From assembly GCF_002224485.1 (NCBI RefSeq), contig NZ_CP022463.1, positions 3,229,716 through 3,293,715 on the forward strand: DNA of 64,000 nucleotides, in the 5' to 3' direction. The position numbers were made by a program, and so were the translations under genes. This document shows positions 55,575 to 64,000 of the stretch, one piece after another; positions within the stretch are counted from its first letter, which is position 1, and each line of letters opens with the position of its first letter. This DNA comes from Sinomonas sp. R1AF57 (lineage in GTDB: Bacteria; Actinomycetota; Actinomycetes; Actinomycetales; Micrococcaceae). The notes under the pieces were generated by a model. It was not told the origin of the DNA and did not search any database. It saw only the letters and a program-made list of their open reading frames with translations.

Positions 55575-56869
55575 GTGAGCGATCCTTCGGTGGCGGACGT
55601 CCGCGACGGCGCGGGGGTGAACTCGTTGCGTTCTTTGAGGAAGACCAAGTAGATGAGGGCTGCGCCTCCGCCGATCAGACCGGCGATGACCAGAGCGGAG
55701 ACGAAGGTGCCGGTGACTGTGGCGATGAAGCCGGTCAGGATGGGGGCGATCCAGCCAGCGATGTTGCCGACGAAGTTCTGCATGCCGGCCAGGGTTCCGG
55801 AGGCGCCGGCAGGTGCGATTTCGGACACGATGGCCCACGAGGCGCCGTTGGCGAACATCATGCCTGCCAGGGATGCCGCGATCAGGAGGACTGCCGAGAG
55901 CTCGTCGGTCACGAAGGCCGCAGGGATGACGGCGAGCGAAATGACCATTCCCACGGCCATGACAGCGCGCCGGGCGCGGACCGCCGGGGTCCCGTTCTTG
56001 ATCATGCGGTCGGAGAGGTACCCGCCGAGCAGCGCGCCTGCGGATGCCGCCACCCAGGGAAGGATGGAGTAGAACCCTGCGGTGATGAGGGTCATCTTCC
56101 TCTCGGTCACGAGGTAGACGGGCAGCCAGGTCATCATGAGGTAGAGAAGGTAATCCTGCGCGAAGAGCCCGTAGAGGATGGCCCAGACGTTCTTCGAGCG
56201 GAGCATCTGGCCCCAGCGGACCTTGACTGCCGGGCCTGCGGGGGTTGCCGGCTCTTCGGAGGTGATGTGGGCGAGCTCCGCCGGGTTGACCTTCCTGTTG
56301 TCCTTCGGCTTGTTGGTGAAGTGGAAGAGCCAGAGGCCCGCCCAGATCAGGCCGATGAGGCCGGTGACGAGGAATGCGGTCTGCCACCCGAAGCTGGTGA
56401 CGGCCCAGGCGACAGCTGGGGTGGTCAGACCGGCGCCGACAGCGATTCCCATCGTGAAGAGCCCGTTGGCGATGCCGCGCTCACGGGAGGGCAGCCAGTC
56501 GGAGATGACGCGGACATTCGTGGGGAAGGCGGGCGATTCCCCGATGCCCATGAGGGCCCGTACGCCGATGAGGAGGCCGAAGGAGCGCACCACCCCGGTG
56601 AGGGTGGAGCAGATCGACCACCAGACGATGGCCACGGCGTAGATGGCGCGGGGACCGATCTTGTCCACGAGCACGCCGACCGGGATCTGCATCAGGGCAT
56701 AGGTCCAGAAGAAGGCCGAGCCGAGGACTCCGAATTCGATCTTGCTCAGATTCAGGTCCTTCATCATGGACGGGCCCGCGACACCGAGCACGGAGCGGTC
56801 CAGATAGTTGATGGAGGTCGCCAGGAATATCAGGACGACGATGGTCCATCTCTTGTTCGTTCTGGTCAC
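55571..56869 (-). CDS. MFS anion:cation symporter (ACS family)
   Basis: 432 residues, 12 TM. ATSINYLDRSVLGVAGPSM in TM1 and GIGESPAFPTNVRVISDW are hallmarks of the ACS family, which imports organic acids such as galactonate, glucarate and phthalate. GTG 56869 is chosen because AGGAG lies 7 nt upstream. Cotranscribed with the Ldh-family enzyme; probably imports its hydroxy-acid substrate. Confidence 0.9.
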   Translation of the reverse strand: MTRTNKRWTIVVLIFLATSINYLDRSVLGVAGPSMMKDLNLSKIEFGVLGSAFFWTYALMQIPVGVLVDKIGPRAIYAVAIVWWSICSTLTGVVRSFGLLIGVRALMGIGESPAFPTNVRVISDWLPSRERGIANGLFTMGIAVGAGLTTPAVAWAVTSFGWQTAFLVTGLIGLIWAGLWLFHFTNKPKDNRKVNPAELAHITSEEPATPAGPAVKVRWGQMLRSKNVWAILYGLFAQDYLLYLMMTWLPVYLVTERKMTLITAGFYSILPWVAASAGALLGGYLSDRMIKNGTPAVRARRAVMAVGMVISLAVIPAAFVTDELSAVLLIAASLAGMMFANGASWAIVSEIAPAGASGTLAGMQNFVGNIAGWIAPILTGFIATVTGTFVSALVIAGLIGGGAALIYLVFLKERNEFTPAPSRTSATEGSLT

Positions 56870-56930
56870 AACCAATCTCCTTTGATTCAGTCGTCTAACA
56901 GTCAGGGGCCCTTCTCGAGGGCCGGTGAGC

Positions 56931-58382
56931 TCACCACTTGGTGGCGATGTACTTGGTCTCCATGAACTCGAGCATCCCGTCATGGGACCCTTCGCGGCCC
57001 AGGCCGCTCTGCTTGACCCCGCCGAAAGGCGCTGCTGGGTCTGACAGCAGCCCCTGGTTGATGGCGATCATCCCGGACTCGAGCTTCTCCGCTATCGCGA
57101 GCCCCCGCCGCAGGTCTTCTGTGTAGATGTACGCGGACAGGCCCAAAACCGTGTCGTTGGCAGCGTCTATGGCCTCGGTTTCGGTGTCGAACGCGATGAT
57201 GCTGGCGACCGGCCCGAAGATCTCCTCGCGGACGATGCGTGACCTGCTGGGTACGTCTGCCAGGACAGTAGGCGGGTAGAAGCAGCCCTTTCCTGCCGGA
57301 GCGACGGCGCCGAGCAGGACGCGGGCACCGTCACCGACGGCTTCGGTCACGAGCTCATTGACCTTGTCCACAGCTGCCTGGTTGATGAGGGGTCCGCAAC
57401 CGGAGGAAGGGTCAGCCCCTGGGCCGGTGGCCAACGCGCCCATCCTCTCGGCGAGCCGACGCCCGAGCTCGTCCGCAATGGAGCGGTGGGCGTAGATGCG
57501 GTTCGCCGCCGTGCAGGCCTGTCCGCCGTTGCGCATCTTCGCGATCATGAGCCCGTCGACTGCGGAGTCGAGGTCGGCGTCGTCGAACACGAGGAAGGGG
57601 GCGTTGCCGCCCAGCTCCATCGAGGTCTTCAGGACGGTGTCGGCCGCCTCGTGGAGGAGGGTCCGCCCAACTTCAGTGGAGCCGGTGAAGGACAGGGCAC
57701 GGACGCGGTCGTCGTGCAGCATGGCTGAGACGACCGGCCCGGACTGCTTGGTGGTCAGGACGTTCACGACTCCCTCGGGAACTCCCGCGTCCCGGCAGCA
57801 TTCTGCGATGAGGTAGGCGGTCAGGGGGGTTTCGGTGGCGGGTTTGAGCACCACCGTGCAGCCCGCGGCGAGCGCCGGAGCGATCTTCCTGGTTGCCATC
57901 GCGGCCGGGAAGTTCCAGGGAGTGACGAGGACGGCCACACCGATCGGCGCGTAGTGGGCCAGGATGCGGTTGGACCCGCTCGGCGAAACGCTGAGCTGGC
58001 CTATGGCTCTGACCGCCTCCTCCGAGTACCAGCGGAAGAATTCGGCCGCATACGTCGTCTCGCTGCGCGCGTCCGCCAGGGTCTTCCCGTTCTCGGTGGC
58101 GATCAGTTCGGCGATCTCGTCCGCCCGCCGGGTCATCTCCTCGAAGCAGCGGCGCAGCACTTCTGCCCTCTCCCGCGGCGGGGTTGCCTTCCAGGAGGAA
58201 AGTGCGTTGGCGGCCGCGTCCACTGCACGCAGCCCTTGCTGCACGTCGGCGTTTGCGACGTGGGTGATGACCTCGTCGGTCGAGGGGTTGTAGACGGGGA
58301 TGGGCTCAAGGGCGCCGGGAACCGGCTCCCCGCCGATCCAGAGCCGGACGCTGTCAGGGGAAGGGGCAATGGTGGTGGTCAT
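56931..58382 (-). CDS. NAD(P)-dependent aldehyde dehydrogenase, succinate-semialdehyde type
   Basis: 483 residues, ALDH superfamily. N157 (TPWNF), general base E256 (MELGG) and nucleophile C290 (GGQAC) are all present. Length and motifs (TTYAAEFFRWYSEE, SGLGREGS) match GabD-like succinate-semialdehyde dehydrogenases. Next to an iron alcohol dehydrogenase it could oxidise the aldehyde that enzyme makes, e.g. 4-hydroxybutyrate to succinate semialdehyde to succinate. Confidence 0.9.
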   Translation of the reverse strand: MTTTIAPSPDSVRLWIGGEPVPGALEPIPVYNPSTDEVITHVANADVQQGLRAVDAAANALSSWKATPPRERAEVLRRCFEEMTRRADEIAELIATENGKTLADARSETTYAAEFFRWYSEEAVRAIGQLSVSPSGSNRILAHYAPIGVAVLVTPWNFPAAMATRKIAPALAAGCTVVLKPATETPLTAYLIAECCRDAGVPEGVVNVLTTKQSGPVVSAMLHDDRVRALSFTGSTEVGRTLLHEAADTVLKTSMELGGNAPFLVFDDADLDSAVDGLMIAKMRNGGQACTAANRIYAHRSIADELGRRLAERMGALATGPGADPSSGCGPLINQAAVDKVNELVTEAVGDGARVLLGAVAPAGKGCFYPPTVLADVPSRSRIVREEIFGPVASIIAFDTETEAIDAANDTVLGLSAYIYTEDLRRGLAIAEKLESGMIAINQGLLSDPAAPFGGVKQSGLGREGSHDGMLEFMETKYIATKW

Positions 58383-58408
58383 GGGTGCGTGGTCTTTCGT
58401 GAAGTCTC

Positions 58409-59674
58409 TCAGTGGGCGTGGGCTGGGGTGGCTGACCGAAGGGAGGCGCGGTCTCCGCGGTAGGCCGCGGCCGCGATGGCTTCGAGTGCATCGGCGTCCA
58501 GTTCGCGTGGGTTGTTCTCGACGAGGCGTGTTGCCTTGATCGCCTGGGTCGCGAGCCAGCGCTCCTTCCCGGACGGCATCCCCAAGTCGGCGAGGGTGGC
58601 AGGGATCCCGATGTCGCTCAGCAGCAGTGCGACGTGCTCGATCACCGCGTGGGAGAGGTCTTCATCGTCTCCCTGCCTCTCGTCGGCGCCCAAGGCGCGT
58701 GCCAGGGCCGCGAACTCTGGGACGCGGGCCGGGCGGTTGAACTCCATCACGTACGGGAGGAGTGCGCCGACGCCCACCCCGTGGGGAGTGTGGGTCGCCG
58801 CCCCGACGGGGTACTGCAGGGCGTGGGCTGCTGCTGTTCCACCGGTCCCGAGCGCGAGCCCTCCGGCGGTCGCCGCGAACACCATGTCGTCGCGGGCGGC
58901 GGCGAGCCTGTTTGGGTCCGAGTTGCCGTGGACCGCCGTCTTCAGGCTCCTGCCCACGGCGGCAGCCGCGGCCAAGGCGTACTGGTCGGCAAGCAGAGAC
59001 TTGCCGACGAACACCCTCTCCGAGGCCAAGCCGGGCTTCGGGGTTCGCCGGATCGCAGTGAACGACTCGATCGCGTGCGAGAGCGCGTCGGTGCCGACGG
59101 CAGCCGTCAGGGCCGGTGGGGCACCGTCTGTCAGCTCGGGGTCGCAAATGGCGGTGACGGGCACGATGTAGGGGCTGGAGATGCCGATCTTCATCTCCCT
59201 GTCGGGGTCGCTGACCACTGCCACAGGGGTCGCTTCCGACCCCGTCCCTGCCGTGGTGGGGATCGCGATGACCGGCACGGCCGGTCCCGGGACCGCGTTC
59301 TCGCCGTAGTAGTCCTGCGGACTACCACCGTGGGCAAGCAGGACGGCGATGACTTTGGCGAAGTCCATGCACGTTCCGCCGCCGATCCCGATGACGACGT
59401 CCACCCGCTCGTGCGCAAGCCTCTTCTGGGCATCCACGATGTCGGCCACGGGAAGCTCGGACTGGACATCGGCCACGAGGCTGTGCCTGACTCCGGCCTC
59501 CTCCACTTGCTGCATCATCGCAGCGAAGGCGGGCTCTCGAGACATCCGCGCGTCGGTGACCACGAGAGCGTGCTGCGCGCCGGGGGGCAGGTGCAGCGCG
59601 AGGGCGTGACGCTGTCCTCGCCCCATGAGGATCGTGCCGGGCGGCCTGAGCAGCCCGAGGGTGGGCGGGTGCAT
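58409..59674 (-). CDS. Iron-containing alcohol dehydrogenase
   Basis: 421 residues, family III ADH. NAD site GIGGGTCMDFAKV, PTTAGTGSEATP, and iron ligands in DALSHAIES and THTPHGVGVGALLP. GAGGA precedes ATG 59674; a slightly longer frame exists. First gene of the minus-strand operon and divergent from the GntR regulator. Oxidises a primary or secondary alcohol such as 4-hydroxybutyrate or a diol. Confidence 0.9.
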   Translation of the reverse strand: MHPPTLGLLRPPGTILMGRGQRHALALHLPPGAQHALVVTDARMSREPAFAAMMQQVEEAGVRHSLVADVQSELPVADIVDAQKRLAHERVDVVIGIGGGTCMDFAKVIAVLLAHGGSPQDYYGENAVPGPAVPVIAIPTTAGTGSEATPVAVVSDPDREMKIGISSPYIVPVTAICDPELTDGAPPALTAAVGTDALSHAIESFTAIRRTPKPGLASERVFVGKSLLADQYALAAAAAVGRSLKTAVHGNSDPNRLAAARDDMVFAATAGGLALGTGGTAAAHALQYPVGAATHTPHGVGVGALLPYVMEFNRPARVPEFAALARALGADERQGDDEDLSHAVIEHVALLLSDIGIPATLADLGMPSGKERWLATQAIKATRLVENNPRELDADALEAIAAAAYRGDRASLRSATPAHAH

Positions 59675-59797
59675 GGATTCCTCTTCCGAGTTCTTGGGTC
59701 CGGGCACGCCCGGTGAAGATGGTGAGATGCAGGGATGCGAGGCGCTGGTCGTGCTGGTAGCCGGCCATCAAGCCCTTGCAGAATCAGATCCGATACG

Positions 59798-59813
59798 ATC
59801 CAATGGATCCCAT
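59798..59813 (+). promoter_or_regulatory. Overlapping palindromes in the GntR / Fe-ADH divergent promoter
   Basis: ATCCA-A-TGGAT (59798-59808) and ATGG-ATC-CCAT (59803-59813) overlap, next to TACGAT (59794-59799, possible -10), 21 bp before the GTG of the GntR gene. The pattern suits FadR-type GntR operators. Confidence 0.6.
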
Positions 59814-59833
59814 GATTGAGGAAGGGATGAGCC

Positions 59834-60583
59834 GTGTCAACCCACAAAAGTGATCCGAGTCACCGGGAAGCAGGCGAGGCGCTCAGCGGGCGGAGGCCGT
59901 CCAAGCGTCTTGGGGACGGCGTGTACAACACACTGCTGAACGAACTGCTCTCCGGCGCCATCGAACCCGGTTCCCGGATCATGATCGACAGGCTCTCCCG
60001 CACCCTCGGCGTGTCCCAGTCCCCCATTCGGGAAGCACTGCTGCGCCTGGAAGCACAGGGCCTGGTGACCAAGACCCATCTTGTCGGCTACCGCGCCGCC
60101 GAGCGCATGAGCCGACGCCAGTTCGAAGAGCTCTACGAGATGCGCCTCCTGCTCGAGCCCTTCGCGGCCAACCGATGTGCCCAACTGGCCGCTGACTCGC
60201 AACTGGAGGAGCTCGAGCGCATGACCGAGGACATGAAGCGGGAATCGGGCCACGACTCCTACGCCTCGTTCGCGCGGCAGGACGCGGCATTCCACGAGTT
60301 CATCGCCGCCTGTGGGGGAAACTCCCTGGTGCAGGACAGCCTCTCAGCCCTGCACGGCCATCTCCACCTCTTCCGACTCCGCTTCAACACCCAAGGCACC
60401 AACGAGGCCTTGCGCGAGCACGAGCAGATCCTCGCAGCACTCAAGGCCCGGAACCACGAGCGGGCGGAGTCGCTGATGAAGAGCCACATCAGCAACTCCC
60501 GGGAACGGCTGCTGGATGCCTTCGAGGACGGCCAGTCCTCTGCGGCGCCGGGGCCGCGAGACGAAGGGGCGGGAAGGCCATGA
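59834..60583 (+). CDS. GntR-family regulator, FadR/FCD subgroup
   Basis: 249 residues. The winged HTH spans about 25-90 (LGDGVYNTLLNELLSGAI, LGVSQSPIREALLRLEAQGLV), followed by an all-helical FCD domain with metal/ligand His residues (LLLEPFAANRCA, ARQDAAFHEFI, EHEQILAALKARN). Such regulators repress organic-acid catabolism until a substrate acid binds. GTG 59834 with AGGAAGGGA upstream. Most likely controls the divergent Fe-ADH/ALDH/MFS/Ldh/FAH operon through the ATCCA-N-TGGAT site. Confidence 0.9.
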   Translation: MSTHKSDPSHREAGEALSGRRPSKRLGDGVYNTLLNELLSGAIEPGSRIMIDRLSRTLGVSQSPIREALLRLEAQGLVTKTHLVGYRAAERMSRRQFEELYEMRLLLEPFAANRCAQLAADSQLEELERMTEDMKRESGHDSYASFARQDAAFHEFIAACGGNSLVQDSLSALHGHLHLFRLRFNTQGTNEALREHEQILAALKARNHERAESLMKSHISNSRERLLDAFEDGQSSAAPGPRDEGAGRP

Positions 60584-60658
60584 GACGCTCAGTGCACCAC
60601 CCGGCGTCGTGCGCTGGCCCCTCCTCCTAGACCCCCCCCGCGCATCTGCCCCCGCCGG

Positions 60659-61546
60659 CTACGCCGCCCGGAGGTGCTCGTGGTTCCGGACGAGCTCGAG
60701 CAGAGCGGACTCCCCCACCAGCGTCCTGGCGAGGCGCTGGTGTTCCGTGGGGACCGCGATCCAGTACGTGCGCTCGATCTTCGTCCCCTCGACGATCCTC
60801 ATCAGCCGTTCGTCTCCTGCGGCCACGAAGTCCGGGAGGATGGCGATTCCCAGGCCGGCGACGGCCGCCATCCACTGGCCTGTGACGTTGTTGGTCTGGA
60901 TTGCCGGACGGACGCCGGGCAGCGCGCTGTCGAGGAACCGGAGGGCCGGGATGTCGAGCAGGGCGTCGACGTAGCCGATGAGCGGATGACGGCTCACCTC
61001 GGCGAGGTCGAGGGGCCGTTCATGGCGCGAGAGGTACTCGCGGCTCGCGTAGAAGCTCAACCCGTACGTCGCCAGCCGCCGCGAACGCACCCCCCGCGTC
61101 GTCGGCTCCTCGAGCGAGATGCCGATGTCGAACTCGCGCGTGGCCAGCAGGTTCAGTCGGGTCTCCGTCACGATCTCGACAGTGAGTTCGGGGTGATCCG
61201 ACCGCAACCCTCCGAGCCCCGGCGAGAGCACGAAGGCACCGAAGCCGTCGGGGGCCGCGATGCGCAGCGTTCCCGACAGACGCCCGCGGGCGGAGCCGAG
61301 CTCCTCGGCCGCCGCGAGCAGTGATGATTCGACCGCCTCGGCGTGGACCAGCAGTCCCCGCCCGGCCTCGGTGAGCTCCCATCCCTGGGGCGTGCGGTCG
61401 AAGAGCCGCGTCCCTGCGGCCCTTTCCAGCTGGGTCACCCTCCGGCCCACGGTCGTGTGCTCGACGCCCAGGCCTCTGGCTGCCGCGACGAGCCGCCGTG
61501 TTCGGGCGACCTCGAGGAAGAACCGCAGGTCGTCTGCTTGAATCAC
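60659..61546 (-). CDS. LysR-family transcriptional regulator
   Basis: 295 residues. HTH about 4-62 (FFLEVARTRRLVAAARGLGVEHTTVGRRVTQLE) and a LysR effector domain resembling the toxin/aldehyde-responsive group (GTLRIAAPDGFGAFVLSPGL, EFDIGISLEEP). GTG 61546 with TAGAGT ending 6 nt upstream (minus strand 61553-61558): leaderless. It is divergent from the Fe-ADH/mmsA pair, which it probably activates from the 141-bp shared region. Confidence 0.9.
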   Translation of the reverse strand: MIQADDLRFFLEVARTRRLVAAARGLGVEHTTVGRRVTQLERAAGTRLFDRTPQGWELTEAGRGLLVHAEAVESSLLAAAEELGSARGRLSGTLRIAAPDGFGAFVLSPGLGGLRSDHPELTVEIVTETRLNLLATREFDIGISLEEPTTRGVRSRRLATYGLSFYASREYLSRHERPLDLAEVSRHPLIGYVDALLDIPALRFLDSALPGVRPAIQTNNVTGQWMAAVAGLGIAILPDFVAAGDERLMRIVEGTKIERTYWIAVPTEHQRLARTLVGESALLELVRNHEHLRAA

Positions 61547-61687
61547 AGCCTCACTCTACGAGTGCTGTGCAATCGTGCACAGGGCAGTACCGGATTGCCG
61601 CTTGTGCGTGGCGTCAGCCGCACAGAGACTGGAGAACGTGCCAGGCACCAGGTGTGCCCGGCCTCGACGACGAGCGGGAGGCACGCG

Positions 61688-62848
61688 ATGACCTTTCAGA
61701 TTTCCCTGCCCCGACTGATGAATGTGGGCGCCGGAGCGGTCCGGGAGCTGGGCACAACCGTGCGCGACCTCGGGGCGCAGCGGCCCCTCGTGGTGACGGA
61801 CGCCTTCATGAAGGAGTCGGGAACGGTCGACGCCGCTCTGGCCTCCCTCCGCGATGCCGGTCTGGAAACCGGCCTGTACGCCGAGTGCATCCCTGATCCC
61901 ACCACGGACTCCCTGCAGGCCGGCCTCGCCGCCGTAGAGGAGCACCGTGCGGACCTTCTGGTCGGCTTCGGCGGCGGCAGCTCGATCGACACGGCCAAGG
62001 CGCTCGGCTTCCTGTCCCAGAACTCCGGGCCCATGCGGGACTACAAGGCGCCGCGGGTCAACGCCGGCCCCGCCCTGCCGGTGGTCGCGGTCCCCACCAC
62101 GGCGGGCACCGGCTCCGAGGCCACGCAGTTCACCATCATCAGCGACTCTGAGACCGACGAGAAGATGCTCTGCACTGGCCCCTCGTTCCTGCCGGTCGCC
62201 GCGGTCGTGGACTACGAGCTGACCCTCTCCATGCCCGCCCGGCTCAGCGCGGACAGCGGCGTGGACGCCCTCACCCACGCCATCGAGGCCTACGTGAGCC
62301 GCCGGGCCAACCCGTTCTCGGACGGGTTCGCCCTCGCGGCCATGAGCACCCTCGGGAAGAACCTCCGCGCGGTCTACGCCGACGGCTCGGACCGGGCCGC
62401 GCGGGAGGCGATGATGCTCGCGGCGACCCAGGCGGGCATCGCGTTCTCCAATTCGAGCGTGGCGCTCGTGCACGGGATGAGCCGGCCCATCGGAGGCCAC
62501 TTCCACGTCGCCCACGGCCTGGCCAACGCGATGCTGTTCCCGGCGGTCACCGAGTTCTCCGTCCGCGGCGCGCAGGCGCGCTATGCCGACTGCGCACGCG
62601 CACTAGGCGTTGCGGACGCGGAGGACGACGACGCCGCGGCCGCCCAGGCGCTCGTCGACGAGCTCAAGGCCCTCGCCCGCGACCTCGCCGTCCCGACCCC
62701 CGAGTCCCGCGGCATCAGCCGCGCCGACTGGGAGCGGGCCGTCCCGGTCATGGCCGAGCAGGCCCTCGCCTCCGGCTCCCCCGGCAACAACCCCGTCGTC
62801 CCGACCTCGGCAGAGATCGAGGAGCTCTACCTCAAGATCTACAGCTGA
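61688..62848 (+). CDS. Iron-containing alcohol dehydrogenase
   Basis: 386 residues. GFGGGSSIDTAKALG, VPTTAGTGSEATQF, iron ligands in DALTHAIEAYVS and HGMSRPIGGHFHVAHG. Closer to the 1,3-propanediol/3-hydroxypropionate-type enzymes than the copy at 58.4 kb, judging by length and the GGHFHVAHG motif. GGGAGG lies 7 nt before ATG 61688. The aldehyde dehydrogenase follows 44 bp later in the same direction, so an alcohol could be oxidised to a semialdehyde and then to an acyl-CoA. Confidence 0.9.
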   Translation: MTFQISLPRLMNVGAGAVRELGTTVRDLGAQRPLVVTDAFMKESGTVDAALASLRDAGLETGLYAECIPDPTTDSLQAGLAAVEEHRADLLVGFGGGSSIDTAKALGFLSQNSGPMRDYKAPRVNAGPALPVVAVPTTAGTGSEATQFTIISDSETDEKMLCTGPSFLPVAAVVDYELTLSMPARLSADSGVDALTHAIEAYVSRRANPFSDGFALAAMSTLGKNLRAVYADGSDRAAREAMMLAATQAGIAFSNSSVALVHGMSRPIGGHFHVAHGLANAMLFPAVTEFSVRGAQARYADCARALGVADAEDDDAAAAQALVDELKALARDLAVPTPESRGISRADWERAVPVMAEQALASGSPGNNPVVPTSAEIEELYLKIYS

Positions 62849-62892
62849 CCCCCACATCCCAAGCCTTCCAGCAAACCAGGAGTACGAAGCAC

Positions 62893-64000
62893 ATGAGCAT
62901 CAAGACCATTCCGCATTTCCTCAATGGCGAGGAGTCCAACGGCGTCGGGGAGCGGACGCAGCCGGTGTTCAACCCGGCCACGGGCGTCCAGACCGGGGAG
63001 CTGCGCCTGGCCGACCGGCAGGATCTGGAGGCCGCGGTCGCGAACGCGCGCAAGGCCGCGGAGGTCTGGGGTGAGACCTCCCTGGCCAAGCGCACCGCGG
63101 TGCTGTTCCGGTTCCGCGAGCTCGTCGCCGCCCATGTGGACGACCTCGCACAGCTGGTCACGGCCGAGCACGGCAAGGTCATCTCGGACGCGAAGGGCGA
63201 GATCGGGCGGGGCCTGGAGGTCATCGAGTTCGCCTGCGGGATCCCGCAGCTGCTCAAGGGCGCCTACTCGGACCAGGCCTCCACCGGCATCGACGTGTTC
63301 TCCTACCGCCAGCCCGTCGGCGTGGTCGCGGGGATCACGCCGTTCAACTTCCCCGTCATGGTCCCGCTGTGGATGGCCCCGGTCGCGATCGCGACCGGGA
63401 ACGCGTTCATCCTCAAGCCCTCCGAGCGGGACCCCTCGGCCTCGATGCTGCTGGCCCGGCTGTGGGCCGAGGCCGGCCTGCCGGAGGGCGTGTTCCAGGT
63501 CCTGCACGGGGGCAAGGAGACCGTGGACGGGCTCCTGAGGCACCCGGACGTGGACGCGGTCTCGTTCGTGGGCTCGACCCCGATCGCCAAGTACGTCCAC
63601 GAGACCGCGACCGCGCACGGCAAGCGCGTCCAGGCCCTGGGCGGGGCGAAGAACCACGCGATCATCCTCCCGGACGCGGACATGGACAACGCCGCGGACC
63701 ACCTCGCCGCGGCCGCGTTCGGCTCCGCCGGGGAGCGCTGCATGGCCATCAGCGTCGCGGTCGCGGTCGGGGAGGCCGCCGACGCGATCGTGGGCAAGGT
63801 CAAGGACCGGGCCGAGGCGGTCAAGGTCGCCGAGGGCACCGACCCGGGCGCGGAGATGGGCCCGATCATCACCGCCGCGTCCAGGGACCGGATGAAGGGC
63901 ATCGTCACCGCCGCGGCCGAGGCCGGGGCCCAGCTGGTCGTGGACGGGCGGGAGTTCACCGTGGCGGGCAAGGAGGGCGGGAACTGGTTCGGGCCCACCG
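62893..64000 (+). CDS. mmsA: CoA-acylating methylmalonate-semialdehyde dehydrogenase, 3' end beyond window
   Basis: 369 codons visible, still open at base 64000 (family length about 500). ALDH fold with FNF at 151-153 and nucleophile C283 (GERCM). The usual general-base Glu is absent from LGGAKNH (249-255), the hallmark of the CoA-dependent MMSDH subgroup. Converts malonate or methylmalonate semialdehyde to acetyl-CoA or propionyl-CoA. ATG 62893. With the iron alcohol dehydrogenase upstream it suggests use of 3-hydroxypropionate, 3-hydroxyisobutyrate or a related alcohol. Confidence 0.93.
   Translation, partial: MSIKTIPHFLNGEESNGVGERTQPVFNPATGVQTGELRLADRQDLEAAVANARKAAEVWGETSLAKRTAVLFRFRELVAAHVDDLAQLVTAEHGKVISDAKGEIGRGLEVIEFACGIPQLLKGAYSDQASTGIDVFSYRQPVGVVAGITPFNFPVMVPLWMAPVAIATGNAFILKPSERDPSASMLLARLWAEAGLPEGVFQVLHGGKETVDGLLRHPDVDAVSFVGSTPIAKYVHETATAHGKRVQALGGAKNHAIILPDADMDNAADHLAAAAFGSAGERCMAISVAVAVGEAADAIVGKVKDRAEAVKVAEGTDPGAEMGPIITAASRDRMKGIVTAAAEAGAQLVVDGREFTVAGKEGGNWFGPT

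Overview
The window is a contiguous piece of a GC-rich actinobacterial chromosome. The codon bias (third positions almost always G or C), the gene families (CycA, Ald with a PucR regulator, DUF2252, SigF/B-type sigma, GerMN lipoprotein, IdeR-type iron box) and the promoter style point to Micrococcaceae, Arthrobacter/Sinomonas-like. This is inference from protein resemblance; no rRNA is present to settle it. I see no tRNA, rRNA, CRISPR array, integrase or insertion-sequence transposase.

Layout. 1-5.4 kb: the 3' part of malQ, an ArsR regulator translationally coupled to a zinc-type CDF exporter, and a DHA2 drug exporter. 5.4-10.2 kb: an alanine-use regulon (cycA permease, PucR regulator, ald) with shared palindromes. 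10.3-17.8 kb: FMN reductase, beta-CASP-like hydrolase, GerMN lipoprotein, a 950-residue ligase-carrier-acyltransferase fusion behind an iron box, MOSC and SRPBCC proteins. 17.8-21 kb: a tightly overlapping operon of CBS protein, lipoprotein, atypical Nramp transporter and two PRC-barrel proteins. 21-26.8 kb: DUF2252, a sigma factor and a divergent TetR sharing three identical operators, an MmyB-like regulator, two small membrane proteins. 26.9-33 kb: aldo/keto reductase, MFS, ABC exporter, SRPBCC, Na+/H+ antiporter.

33-34.2 kb is a small two-gene island bracketed by two copies of a 100-bp palindromic element. 34.1-42.5 kb is a six-gene operon with stop/start overlaps at nearly every junction (shikimate-type permease, quinate/shikimate dehydrogenase, Gfo/Idh oxidoreductase, Fe-S flavin reductase, TIM-barrel isomerase/dehydratase, KstD-like flavoprotein). 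It looks like catabolism of quinate/shikimate or related cyclohexane carboxylates. 42.7-47 kb: a stand-alone lgt, LysR and MFS, a membrane protein and a cupin. 47-53.5 kb: Old Yellow Enzyme, YciI, zinc alcohol dehydrogenase, a second KstD-like flavoprotein, a GlcD-type oxidase and a rhodanese. 53.6-64 kb: two hydroxy-acid/aldehyde modules, each with an iron alcohol dehydrogenase and an aldehyde dehydrogenase, with GntR and LysR regulators; the last gene (mmsA) runs off the window.

Three themes cross the window. First, at least twelve genes have a TANNNT-type -10 hexamer exactly 6-7 nt before the start codon, so leaderless mRNAs appear common here. Second, intergenic repeats built on a GGTCACGTCC/GGACGTGACC core, often as 14-bp tandem units plus an inverted arm, sit directly at gene ends. 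Third, many local regulators have visible palindromes at their own promoters.
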